Source of the DNA: Gnetum montanum
Taxonomy: Eukaryota; Streptophyta; Gnetopsida; Gnetales; Gnetaceae
Assembly (NCBI GenBank): GCA_015680685.1
Contig: MNCI01020837.1
Coordinates: forward strand, 10,056-46,031
Direction: 5' to 3'
Length of the DNA stretch: 35,976 nt
Position numbers and translations under genes: made by a program. The notes beneath the pieces are model-generated. The model searched no databases, was not told where the DNA came from, and saw only the letters and a program-made list of their open reading frames with translations. Below, in pieces: positions 20,649-31,859 of the stretch. How positions within the stretch are numbered: position 1 is the stretch's first letter; each line of letters starts with the position of its first letter.

Positions 20649-21920
20649 CTATGGAGTCCATTCAAAATGGGCATTCTTACGTAGCAAGTGGTTCATAGAT
20701 TTCAACTTGTCTGTTAGCTTTTCTATGAAATGCTTGATGAACTGTAATCTACCTTGTAGGCCTCGGAGTTCGATAAGGTTGCTAGGTGGTTTTAAGTTTG
20801 TTATGGCCTTAACTTTATCGGGGTCTACTTGTATCCCTGCATTTGAAGCTATGAATCCAAGCATTTTTCTTGTTTTTTCTCTAAAGACATATGTCTTTGG
20901 GTTAAGTCTCAGCTCATATTTTAAACAATGCTTTAGTACCAAGTCAAGATCTTGTATGTGTTGTTTTGATGTCTTTGATTTAACAATGATATCATCCACA
21001 TAATCATTGAGGGAGTGTAGCATGTAATTGCTAAAAATAAATGTCATGGCCCTTTGATATGTGGCCCCAGAGTTCTTGAGACCAAAGGGCATCATCGTGG
21101 AACAAAAGGTTCCCCATGGTGTCATAAAGGTAGTCTGGAGCTGATGCTCTAGATTAATGCGTATCTGATTGTATCCTGAGAAGCCATCCATAAAAGATAA
21201 TAGGACATGCCCAGCGGTTGAGTTAACAAGTTGATCGATGCTGGGTAGGAAAAAATCATCTTTTATGGCTGCAACATTGAGATCCTGGAAGTCAATGTAT
21301 AAGCGAATGCTTCCATTATTTTTCGGGACAATGACCATGTTGGATACCCAATTAGCATAATCGATAGCTCAAATGAAACTTACCTGATAAAGTTTGGTGA
21401 TCTCATTACATACTGCCAATGCTACCTCCGGTTTAACCTTTCGCACCTTTTGTTTTACTGGCTTCAATTTTGGATCAAGGATAATGTTGTGTTGGACGAT
21501 TCTAGGATCTAACCTAGGCATGTCCATGTATGACCAAGCGAATACTTTCATGTTGTTTTGAAGCACCTCTTCTATGTATTTGGCCAGTTAAGGTTGCAAT
21601 AATGTACTCAATTTTAATATTTTGGTTTCACCATCAGGCATAACGATGGGGGTTTCAGTCAACGGGTCTTCAATGATACTATCGGCTTCTATGTCAAGAG
21701 ATCTTGTCTTGCCTTTATAGCTATCTAGCATTTGCTATGTTGAGGCTATGAGTGTGTCTTTCGTTGATGTACCTGAGATGATGGAGTTTATGTCGATTTC
21801 TCTTGTGATTTTTCCATATGGTCCATCAATGATCAAGGGTGTGGATAAATGCTGACAATCCATCAGGCTTGCTCCTACCAATAAATAGAGGGCATAATGA
21901 GCTAATAGGTGTTGTTTCAT
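20649..21920 (-). pseudogene. Reverse transcriptase of element B
   Basis: Gypsy RT with all core motifs. NMVIVPKNNGSIRLYIDFQDLN leads into the palm FMDGFSGYNQI, then MPFGLKNSGATYQR, the catalytic YVDD box (20991-21002) in NDYVDDIIVKS, and LGFIASNAGIQVDPDKV with LRGLQGRLQFI. ATG 21918-21920 is a possible start (MKQHLLAHYALYLL); a TGA lies 18 bp upstream of it in frame, so RT is not fused to the protease. Three Gln/Arg-to-stop changes (near 21735, 21590 and 21367) break the N-terminal part. The catalytic region 21338-20649 is uninterrupted and supplies what element A lacks. Confidence 0.9.
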
Positions 21921-21954
21921 GTTCCTTGGCAATGTAAATCATGTGTACATGCAT

Positions 21955-22150
21955 GATGGTGGTTTAACGTCACACTGGGATGCGTGGCAGTTTAAGGCCT
22001 TACCGGGCCATGTGTGGTAGTTTAAGGCCTTACCAGGCCATATGGGGGAGTTCATGGCAGTTTAAGGCCTTACCGGTCCGTATCGTCGTTTATGGTAGTT
22101 CAAGGCCTTACCAGGCCGTATGTGATAGTTTAAGGTTGTACCGGGCTGAA
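21955..22150. repeat. AGTTTAAGGCCTTACCGGGCC array on the RT side of passenger gene (B)
   Basis: Six or so units of 27-30 bp, CAGTTTAAGGCCTTACCGGG plus CCATGTGTGG or variants. It is the counterpart of 7690-7820 in A. Confidence 0.85.
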
Positions 22151-22675
22151 TGTTCACTATATAATTTACATAGGAAATTTTGCGCCATAATGTTCAATGT
22201 GAGCATCTAAAGTTGGTTTATGAGGGAATTAGCATATGATAGTGTTTATTTTTTTTACATATTTTTTTGTATTTTTTATTTTAAACAACTGTTAATTAAA
22301 ATACATAAAATAATAAAAAAAATTCAAAAGGAATCAAAGGTAGTGGCGGTGGCGGCGCGGTGGACTCAATGCTATATATAGCGTAGGGGCGTCATTTGGA
22401 AGCACCGTGAATTTGAAGGAAAATCGAGCATGAGCGTAAACCTCAGCGTAAGCGTAAACCTCAGTGTAAGTGTAAACCCCCAACCCCAGTGTAAGCATAA
22501 AACTCCAAACCCCAGTGTAAACACAGAAGCATAGAGGCTTCAAACTTCGGCGTGAGCATATAAGATCCAACTTAGCATCAGCGTAGAGGCTCAAACTCAG
22601 CATACAGGATTCAGTTTGGCGTGCAGTTTCAACCCCCAGCGTAATCCTGCCAATCTCAGCGTAGAGGATGCTAAA
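22151..22675 (+). promoter_or_regulatory. Promoter and 5' UTR region of passenger gene (B)
   Basis: An AT-rich run (22240-22330), GGCGGTGGCGGCG at about 22345-22358, TATATATA at 22373-22380, and a leader with AGCGTAAGCGTAAACC-like repeats from 22420 to the ATG at 22676. Same order and spacing as in A. Confidence 0.62.
22373..22380 (+). promoter_or_regulatory. TATA box of passenger gene (B)
   Basis: TATATATA aligned to TATATAAAG of copy A, 303 bp upstream of the ATG. Confidence 0.58.
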
Positions 22676-22854
22676 ATGGGTAAGGGTAAGGAGGTAGAAG
22701 GCCAGGGGAGGCAGGGGCCTAACCTGAATTTCACGGAGGAAAGCGAGGCCATGTTGTAGTGTCTGTCTAGGCCCAGAGTTTCATCATGGCCTGGATCGTC
22801 ACACAGGTAGGCTCTAATCCTACCTCTGTTAATTTTTTCATTGGTACTTGTTAT

Positions 22855-23510
22855 CTGGCATAGATGGTTTTCGTAGCATAGAGAGTTAGCGTAGAGGGCC
22901 TATTGCAGCGTATAGTGTCTATATGCTTAGCATAGCGTAGACCCGTAGCGTAGAGGGTTTTAACTGTATATAGCGTAAAACTATTTTGTCAGTACATGGC
23001 GTAAACGATTTCCATGGCATATAGCATAGATGGTTTTCACAGCATGTGGCGCAAACTATTTTTATAGCGTACCAACTTAGCGTAAACGGTTTTGTCTTTT
23101 CAGACAGCGTATAGCATAGACCTGTTTTCATAGCGTATACGCTGGTAGTTTTTATAGCGTGTACGTTGAGCGTAAACGGTTTTCACAGCATATATGCTGA
23201 CATTTTTTACAGCGTATATGCTGAGTGTGCATAGTTTTCTTTCTTTTTTAGGCAGCATATACGCCAAGTGTTTTCACAGCGTATAGCATAGATAATTTTC
23301 TTGGCGTATACGCCAAGTGTAGTCAATTAGCAATTTTGTTTTTGTTTTTTTTGGGGCATATACGCTGAGCATAGATGGTTTCTTTGCAGCGTATATGTCG
23401 TATAAGCAGTTTGCAATTTTTTTATTTTTTGGGGCATATACACTGAGTGTAGATGGTTTCTTCGCAGCGTATACGCCGTGTGTGAACATTTTTTTGATTT
23501 TTTCAAAGTG
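22855..23510 (+). repeat. GCGTATACGC-type repeats in passenger intron 1 (B)
   Basis: Same repeat vocabulary as 8520-9120: AGCGTAGACC, GCGTATACGCTG and GCGTAAACGG alternating with TTTTCACAG and T-runs. Intron 1 is 22807-23591. Confidence 0.8.
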
Positions 23511-23591
23511 TTTCCCTACAACATGGAATTTTGTTATTTTATCTCCTTTTCATGTATGGCTGATATATCGTGGCATTTTGATTACTTGCAA

Positions 23592-24041
23592 GGACACCGA
23601 ACCTTTCCTCCTGGTAGTTGAGCCAGTTGGAGTACTGGCATGGTTTGGCCCCCTTGAGGTCGATGAACCTACCCCTGATCTGAACGTTGACAACAATGGG
23701 GTATGGTTTAGGGAAGGAGTGTGTGAATTCCTCGTCTTCATCCTAGATAGATTTAAGGTGGTGGTTTGGTCACATCTGGGCGAACAAGTGGCACGAATTG
23801 TGCTTGAGGCTATGTTGCTGGGAGCTTCAGAGGGTGTCATGGTCTTCATGGAGGATATTGACGAGGGATCTCTTGTGATCGAGGATGGTCCCTTTGGTGG
23901 ACCCAGATCTACTTGCTCATTGGTGCACGTGTGGGACCTATTGCCCTGAGGGCGTGATTATCTTAACAACACCTTATTTCTAGTTGCGCGCGTGCAAACA
24001 TTATTTCAGAACCCTCCTAGCATGGTGTACTAGGTAGAGAG
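23592..24041 (+). other. Exon 2 of passenger gene B: FCP1-like domain without catalytic Asp
   Basis: 450 bp, the same length as in copies A and C. Motifs: FLLVVEPVGVLAWFGP, GVWFREGVCEFLVFILDRFK, VWSHLGEQVA, VFMEDIDEGSL. An in-frame TGA at about 23947 sits at the same codon as in A, so it existed before the two elements separated, or arose twice at a CpG. Confidence 0.5.
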
Positions 24042-26313
24042 GTAAGATCATTTAGTTTGTCATTTATGTGCTTTGATTGTTTGGCGTTTTCTTCTATTTT
24101 GATGACCGTTCTTTTGCAGGCCCCAAGTTAACCAAGATGGGACATGCGTTGATGATGACGGGCTTGCCCTAGCTCATACTACTCTAGAGACCTTTATGGC
24201 GGGTCCTACCATTCATGGAGCTATGTTAGCTCAAACCAAGGATGATATTGTCCATTTCCATAAACGATTTTCTAGAGTGTTTGCACAGTACACGGCTCGT
24301 GGATGGCTGCATGGGGATTGGTCGCACAATGGACCAGTTTTCCCTCGTGATGCTGACCTAACTTCTAGCACCTCTAGGTACAAAACTAAAGGTAAGTGAT
24401 GATATTTTCTAGATGCCTTAGTGTGTTTGTCCAATTTTTGGGGGTTATATTGATGTGATGGTTTCAAATTGTGTTTACAGTTGATGTCCCTACCAGTAAG
24501 CGCATATGGTTCAAAGTGCCAAGTCTAAGCTCTCGAAGCGTGAGCGCTCCACAGAGGTTACCTTAAATGTAGAAGAGCCAAAGGTGAAGCGCATATGGTT
24601 CAAAGTGCCTATCCGAGGTAAGTAAACTTGGTGCACTTATTACTTTATCATTTTTGTCTTATCCATATTTTTCATTTTGATTACTTACATGCAACTAATG
24701 CTTTCAGACTTGACTAGCGAAGTGAGGAGACAGGAGTTAGAGACCATCATCGAGGAGGAGGAGGCTACAACGAAGTTGATAATCGAGGAAGAAGAGGTGG
24801 ACAAAGATCAGGCGGAAGGAACAGAAGAATTGGGAGAAGACACCATGGAGATGGAACTAGTGGATGATCAGGGTGGTGTTGATGAAATGTTCAGTAGCTT
24901 CCTTAAAGAAATATTGGACATAGGCGAGCCCCCAAACCCAAAAGGGGTCAGAGGAGACGGTATGTTTCCTTTTGTTTTATTGTGTTGCTTTGTGCATTGT
25001 TGTCTCCCATGGTGTTTTAATATTATGTTTTTATCCCTTCTAGACGAAGGTAGGATAATTCCTACAATGCAGTTGGAGGTGCCCATGAAGGTGGTTCCCC
25101 TGAAATGCCCCCTGAGGCTAGTCCACCTCGTACTCGTAGACCATTTTCTTGGATATAGATGCTAAGTAAAATGGATTTCGTGACCGTCATCGTCAACGAG
25201 TTGGTCGAACATATTCAGGAAGCCCACCCTGAGATAGGTACAAATGTTTCGAGTATTTTGCAGCTTTAGAGTTTCACGCCCCTTTTTATTATCTAATGTT
25301 TAGTACCCTGTTCTTTTTGTGTGTGTAGGTGCCAAGCTGAAGTGGGACCAATCTGAGACCCTTAGCATTGAAAGTTTTCCTACACTACCCCCAGAAGTTG
25401 AACAGGTACCCAGGCTAGTTTATGAGGAGGTGGCGAAAGGTCTTCTACATAACACCAAATCGCTGTGGACCTGTAGGCATTCCATCGAACAGTTATGGTT
25501 GCAAATCCAAGCGAAGGAGAAAGACGTTTCCAAGTTATCAGTAGAGCGTGATGATCTCAAGGCTTGCTATGAGTTTTCCTTAGCTAGACTAACAGGCGAT
25601 CACTCTTGGCGAACCTCTGAGATTACTTACACTAGGTATTGGAACCTACTCAATCGCCATGTCTCGCTAACTCTGAAACTAGCAGAGCGTAACGCCTAGG
25701 TAGACCTACTAAACCTCAAGTGCCAAGACTGGAAGTCTTTTGCTTCCAAGGTGCGTAAGTGGGGTCAAGATAAGAAGAACCACAAGCACCATTACAAGAA
25801 ATCGTTGAAAGAAGTATCGATTGAAAAGTGTTAGCTTGAAATTTTTGTGGAGGGTCTAGGTCTACGCTCTGCGTTTGATACCTTTGCTCAGAATACAACT
25901 GTTGAGATGGAATCACCTACAAGGATAATTACAACCGCTTCTGGGGAGGTTTCTATGGGTGAATTCCCTTTAAAGTGTCCTACCTAGTCGGCTGTTGACA
26001 AGGGGAACGCTTTGGCAAACGTCAATCTAGGCCTTGATGGGACTGATTGGGCAAGTGTCTCAGAGGAGAAAATCCTCCGCTAACTGGAATTCAGTTTAGG
26101 TGGATCCCCTATAGTAAGCATTTTGTTGCCATGGAATCCATTCGTTGAGTAATGTTTGGAAGTTTTTTTTCCTTTTGTTCTTATGTTGATTGTTTCTTTT
26201 GCATTTTATAGGGTCAAGATGATGATGACGTTCAAGAAGCTGGCCCCAGTGGAGTGGGGACTCATGATGCTGGTGGGTCTAAAGAGGATGACCCTCCCAT
26301 CCCAGATGTTTAG

Positions 26314-26659
26314 TTTTTTGCTTTAAAGTCATTGTGACTCAAATTTATATGTGAATTGTAAATTAAAAATTTTGAGTTGAATTGAACAGATGTATAAAAT
26401 CAGTTAACTCTTGTAATTGTACATCATTACAAGTATATGTATATTTCTAAATTTTTTTTGTTGTGGATTTTGAGTTTAAATGTAAACACGACATGAGAAT
26501 GTAAAATGTTTTGGTTTGTTTTTGTAGTTTAAGTGTAGTGCATGAATGTAATTATAAGCGAAGGATAATTGCGAAAATTGTTATCGACAACACGACAATG
26601 CAAGCGTAAATTCGAACAATAAACTGGAATTTGGGAGAAAAACAAAGTGTAGATAAATG
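26314..26659 (+). other. 3' flank of passenger gene B
   Basis: AT-rich and aligned with 12822-13139. It contains AATGTAAAATG and TGTATAAAATC stretches compatible with a plant polyadenylation region. No gene seen. Confidence 0.5.
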
Positions 26660-26815
26660 TTCTAGTTTAAAGCCATTTTAGGCCACTCACACTACTTTAA
26701 GGCCATTTCAGGTCGTACGCACTAGTTTAGGGTCATTTCGGGCCGTTCATAAGCAAGAGAAGTTTCATGCACTAGTTTAAGGCCATTTCGGGCCATGCGT
26801 GAACAAGGGAAGTTT
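26660..26815. repeat. AGTTTAAGGCCATTTCGGGCC repeats at 3' side of passenger gene (B)
   Basis: Four units of 32-55 bp, CTAGTTTAAGGCCATTTCGG plus GCC and variable tails; two carry an AAGCAAGAGAAGTTTCA-type tail. Counterpart of 13140-13240. Confidence 0.82.
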
Positions 26816-26879
26816 CAAATGACATGGGTGGATTTCTCTTGGTAGATCGATCATTTGTGATTGTGGCTAGTTTTATGTC

Positions 26880-27635
26880 ATTGCGAACATGATAATTTGA
26901 CGTCATTCTGGACTTAGAATGATAGTTTAACATTGTTCCAGACCTTTTGTAGTTTAACATCATTTCGGACAGGGAATGATAGTTTAACGTCATTCCAGAC
27001 TATTTGTAGTTTAACGTCATTTCAGACAGGGAATGATAGTTTAACATCATTCCAGACTATTTGCAGTTTAATGTCATTTTGGATAGGGAATGATAGTTTA
27101 ACGTCGTTCCGGACTATTTGTAGTTTAACATCATTTCAGACAGGGAATGATAGTTTAACATCATTCCGAACTATTTGTAGTTTAATGTCATTTCGGACAG
27201 GGAATGATAGTTTAACGTCGTTCCGGACTATTTGTAATTTAACATCATTTCGAACAGGGAATGATAGTTTAACATTGTTCTGGACTATTTGTAGTTTAAC
27301 GTCATTTCGGATAGGGAATGATAGTTTAACGTCATTCCAAACTATTTGTAGTTTAACTTCATTTCAGACAGGGAATGATAGTTTAACGTCATTCTGGACT
27401 ATTTGTAGTTTAACATCATTTCGGACAGGGAATGATAGTTTAATGTCGTTTCGGACTATTTGTAGTTTAACATCATTTTGGACAGGGAATGATAGTTTAA
27501 CGTCGTTCCGGACTATTTGTAGTTTAACATCATTTAAGACAAGGAATGATAGTTTAACGTCATTTCGGATAGGAAATGATAGTTTAACATCGTTCCAGAA
27601 TATTTGTAGTTTAACATCATTTCAAACAATTTGTT
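26880..27635. repeat. 57-bp higher-order array next to the gag-pro stop (B)
   Basis: About eleven copies of a 57-bp unit made of two related halves: TAGTTTAACGTCATTTCGGA plus CAGGGAATGA (30 bp), and TAGTTTAACGTCATTCCGGA plus CTATTTG (27 bp). In A the 27-bp half alone is repeated. Because 57 is a multiple of three, one plus-strand frame stays open for 238 codons (26933-27649). The repetition itself explains that frame. Confidence 0.92.
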
Positions 27636-27637
27636 CT

Positions 27638-29622
27638 TTATTGGTTTAGTAATTTTTTGATTTTTCACATTTTAACGTTAGGAGATGCGTTAGTAGGTAT
27701 GATTCTATATTAAGCGTCTCCTTCGCTGATCACATTGAATGGTAATTCAGCCCAAGGGACATCTAATGGAATAGTTCCCGTGTTGGTGTTATCCGGCGCT
27801 TCAGCATGTATTGTGATTTCTATGTCAGTTGTAGTTTCTAAGTGAGGCTGCATATGTACAATTTCAGGCCCAGGTATTTTTGTTTTGGGTGGATTTTCCT
27901 TTGTGTATAGAACATTATCGCCTACTAGTTGTTGTTCATTTGTATCGTCTTGTTTAGGCTCTTCGAGCTTAACCTCTAATCCTTGGTCTGTATCTATGTA
28001 CGATGAGATGGTGGGTGTAGCAGCCTCCCTGTGTATAACAATTTCGCCACCTTCGTAAGGCAAGTGAATCTCTTAGTGTATAGGGGAAGAGACTACTTTC
28101 AGTTGTGCTAGCTAGGGCCTTCCCAATATTAGGTTGAACCCTGGCATTTCATCGATGACCACAAAGTTAGCAGATGTGGGGAATTGATCCCCTGCTATAA
28201 AGTCTAAAGTCATGATGCCTTTGACTATCACGCGCAATCCGCTGAACGATTTCAAACACGTGGTGGCGATTGGTCTGATTAACTCCGTAAGCCCCAATTG
28301 TTCAATGATAGGATATGGCACTACATTTTTAGTGGCTCCATTATCTACATGGACCCTATGTATCTCGAATTGATTTATTTGTATTGTTATGAACATAGGT
28401 TCTATTGTTACCTCTCCCATTTTCTCATCCACCTTGATGTTGTCATTGTGGAAACTTAATGGCTTGGAAGTTGATCCTTGAGGCAAGTACATTACCACAT
28501 GAATTGAAGGTTCATTTGGAGGTAAGTCTTCACTTACTGGGATAGATGTTAACATGTGCACTAGAGCTTCGCAGTGGGTTTGAGATGTCAACATTAGGTC
28601 GTATAAGCTTAGTGAAGTGTTTTTTTGTTTGAGTGCCTGCGTGACCTGCGTTAGAGCTATTACTAGATCTCTGCTGTTGGGTGCATGTTTATCGGCAATG
28701 ACTTAATCCATTGGGCCCAAAGTTTTATTTCATGCATAGTAGGCTTGTTGTTTGTACCTGGAATCGTTGATTTAGGCGTATCATGTTTTTTGGATGATTC
28801 ACCCTCATATTCTATGTTTGGTTTATTGTTATGTGGTGTCATGGGTACTGCATTTAGCGGGGTAGGTTTAGGAGGTCCGAAGGCTAGCCTTTGATGCTCC
28901 TTCTTCAAGCGTTCACATGTAAGCTTATCTACTAGGCGTTCTTGTGTGTGATGTGGGGGTGCAGTTGGTTTCAGGACCTCAGGTTGCTTCAGAACCTGTA
29001 CTATGTATGGAGAAGCACGGGGTTGTGGTTGGACAGTTGCATGCGGTTGAGCATCAGGTTGGTTGGGCACCTTGATGACATAAGGGCTGGGCTTATTTTG
29101 TATTTGCGAAGTGGAGGACTGGTGGTCACCAGGATGCTTGGGTGCCCTGACAACGTATGGAGTTGGCCTATCTAGAGGTTATACCTCTGCTGTTGCAACT
29201 GTAGGTGGTACTCAAACTACGTAAGGGGCTGGTTGAATAGGAGGTGTTGGTGTGTTTACAGTAGTAGCAGCGGAAGGTACGTGCACCACGTATGATTTTT
29301 CATGTGTTGGGGAACTAGAAGTTGCTACAGCAGGGGGTACTCAAATGACATAAGGCTTCTCTGGGGGCCATGAAGGTTGAGGCACAAATGTTTGTACAGT
29401 GGGAGGAATACGCACTAAGAATGGTTTATTAGGCATTTTCTGCTCATGGTTGGAATAGACAGTGTTAATGCTAGGTGTTTCAGGTTCGTTACCAAGGTAT
29501 ATTTTGTTAATCACGTACGGTGCTTCTTTGGTATTTAGAGGGTTTTTATACATACCCATGGCCTCGTTTTGTGGTTGGACTGGGTTGGCTTCATCAAAAG
29601 TGATCTGACCTCCATCGATCAT
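27638..29622 (-). pseudogene. Protease part of gag-pro of element B
   Basis: Minus-strand aspartic protease. 28594-28112 is open with SQTHCEALVHMLTSIPV, the active-site region VDNGATKNVV (Asp to Asn in the second residue relative to VDDGA of A) and GFNLILGRP. 28063-27710 continues with PYEGGEIVIH to ELPFNVISEGDA, then a TGA/TAG-broken tail ending KKLLNQ and TAA 27638-27640. The upstream linker is proline-rich. The frame ends next to the 57-bp array, exactly as in A. Confidence 0.83.
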
Positions 29623-31831
29623 TCGTTGGATATCTTATTTTAGGGTGAAACAATAATCTGTGCCATGCCCATTACGTTTATGATAATCATAGAAACGGTC
29701 CATTCTAAATCCTTTTGATACTGGGGGTTCATCTGGCATTGCTAGGCTTGGGTTCTGAACTAGTTGACAGAACCAATCATGCCTTTGGATTACTGCAGGA
29801 GACAACTTTTTATGTTTCATTAATCTAGCCTTCAGGATTTGGTCGAACAACTGTGATGGTTTCATAGGTAGTGGTGTGTATTGAGAGGGGTCCTTCCTCT
29901 TGAAGTTTCTCGTACGATTCGGTGTTGGGTTTTGTGATGAGGATGATTCTGGTGCAGTCACGGGAGTGGGTTTAGCGTAATTAGTAGGGACAATAGGCGG
30001 TTTGCTTTGTTGTTCCACATTTGCTTGTTGTGTTTCTACTAATGTCGCTATAGTTGTTCTGACTTTCTCTTTATCTTTCTTACTATGTTGATTCTTAAAG
30101 GCCAAATATGTAGGATCATGACTGTTTTGCGCTGCCTCCTCTATGCTCTTGATTTGTACAAACGCTTAACTCAGATTACGTGCATTAAGATAATAAATTT
30201 TGGATTTGACGAAGTCATTGACAGCCCCTTTTAGGATTGTGAGGAGATACGTCTCTAGGATTAGCTCGTGGAGTTCGTTGAGAGTAGCACTCCATTGCTA
30301 GATGAATTTTTGGATAGGTTTAAGGGTGCTTGCTTGACCTGTATGAGGCTGTCAAGTGTTGCCTCGGGCTTCAAGTTATACTTGAACCTGATGATGAATT
30401 GATGAAATAAATCTTCCAATCGAGTGCTCTCCTTGCGAGGGACATGGGGAACACTCATAAAATGGCATTTGGCCATGCTTGAAGTAGCGCACACTCCAAT
30501 CTGAACATTATAAGGTGAGCATTGGGGTCTATCTCCCCATTGTATCTGGTCAATGTGGGCAAATATACACCCTTGGGTAATGTTAGGGGCAGAACTGAAG
30601 AGCTGATAAGGTCATCGTGATAGAAGTCCACTACCTTCAGTTCTCCATCAGTGGCTTTCTTGAGGCATTTAACCTCATTAGTTAGTTCCTGCATCAGTTT
30701 TTTAGCATCAACCCAGTCTTGTGTGCTAGGTGAGATAGCATGTTTGGGATGTTGTACGATATAGATGTTAGATTGTTGGACGGTGGGTTGGAAGGCCGAA
30801 AGCTATGTGGTCGAAGGCTGTACTTGCGGGATATTTGTAGCGGGTGGTGCTAGAGGCAGCATGTTGTAGGTAAGGGGTTGTTGTTGTTGTGGTTGTTCTT
30901 GAGGGATGTTAGATAGTAGAATTATGTGAGGGGGTATGTTATAATGGGGGGGTTGATGTGATTGAGCACCAATCGTTGTCCATTGCCCAGTCATGTTTTG
31001 TGTAGGAATCCCCTGAACTTGTTAGTTTACAGTTGTGAAGGATGTTCCTTGGGTTGGGATCTGCAGTATGTAATGAGTGGATGTAGAAGCCGGTATCACA
31101 TGCGGCATCCCGATCACCCAGGGTGGAAAGGTTACTGCTACATTATGTTGAGGAGGTTGCATTTGTAAGAATGGGGGTACCGTTGCCGCAGGAGGAATTG
31201 CGAGGGGAAGCGTGTTAACTTAAACATCGGTCGTTGGAGGAATGGGAATGAGAGTGGGTGCCTCTTGTTAAGGCATATGCACTTGCATGATTTTGAATGG
31301 CTGGAGGGACATAGTTTCACCCATGAATGGGTGAAATGACGGGTTTGTATAAGTTTGTGGGCTGAGGATGTGATGCAAATCTTCGTGCTCGGATTGAGCT
31401 GCGAAGTCATCCTCCTCTTCCACTTGAGGATTTGTCGTGGACTGGTCTAGGGGCAATTGAGGATTTGCCATGGACTGGTCTAGGGGCTGATTCTTTAGTA
31501 GTAGGAGCTAAGAGATAAGCTCAGAGTAATGCTCTAGGAGAGGAATGATATCGTACGGTGAAGGGATTAACTCATGTCCTTCCCTGTGAAACAATTCGCA
31601 TTGTATTTTAACCTCCATCTCAGTTTGGTCCACAGTTAGGCCTACTTGTATTTTCATGCATATGAAATTGTATTGGTCTTGATTTATGATGTTAAATGAT
31701 GGGTTCCTCCCTTTTAGTCTAAGAGACCGGCGAGGCTCCACAATGGGTTGTACCACAGGTTATTGAAAAGCCATGGTGCCTACGATGTCTGTGACTAGCT
31801 TGGTTATAGCGTTGGAGTTTGTGGTGTTCAT
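29623..31831 (-). pseudogene. Gag of element B
   Basis: The ATG at 31829-31831 (MNTTNSNAITKLVTDIVGTM) aligns with the start in A. Conserved blocks: SLRLKGRNPSFN, the Gln/Pro-rich region, ELTNEVKCLKKATDGEL, LPTLTRYNGEIDPNAHL, and FIIRFKYNLKPEATLDSLIQVKQ. The segment 30105-29635 holds the basic linker and the knuckle CDYHKRNGHGTDYC with an initial Tyr (FYDYHKRNGH), so the first zinc-binding Cys is lost. Stops and frameshifts occur around 30261-30494, where WYRALP is deleted or scrambled. Confidence 0.85.
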
Positions 31832-31859
31832 GATGGGTAGTTGAGAATACAATATAGTG

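Larger units (their letters stand above)
22676..26313 (+). pseudogene. Intron-containing passenger gene with degenerate FCP1-like domain (copy B)
   Basis: Exons by homology: 22676-22806, 23592-24041, 24120-24391, 24481-24617, 24708-24959, 25044-25237, 25329-26113 and 26212-26313. Start (MGKGKEVEG) and end (DDPPIPDV) agree with copy A. Exon 4 has only 137 bp against 1047 bp in A because of an internal deletion flanked by a 23-bp direct repeat (24498-24520 and 24587-24609). Other lesions are a TAG in exon 1 (MLstopC where A has Gln), an intron 1 acceptor changed from GCAG to GCAA, the shared TGA after LLP in exon 2, a 1-bp loss in exon 6 near 25100, and TAGs in exon 7. Exon 7 otherwise reads SIEQLWLQIQAKEKDV and onward, a charged helical region. 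Function is unknown. Confidence 0.8.

Noticed and set aside
26933-27649. 238-codon plus-strand ORF
   Set aside because: It is a translation of the 57-bp array; the period is divisible by three, so the frame stays open by chance.
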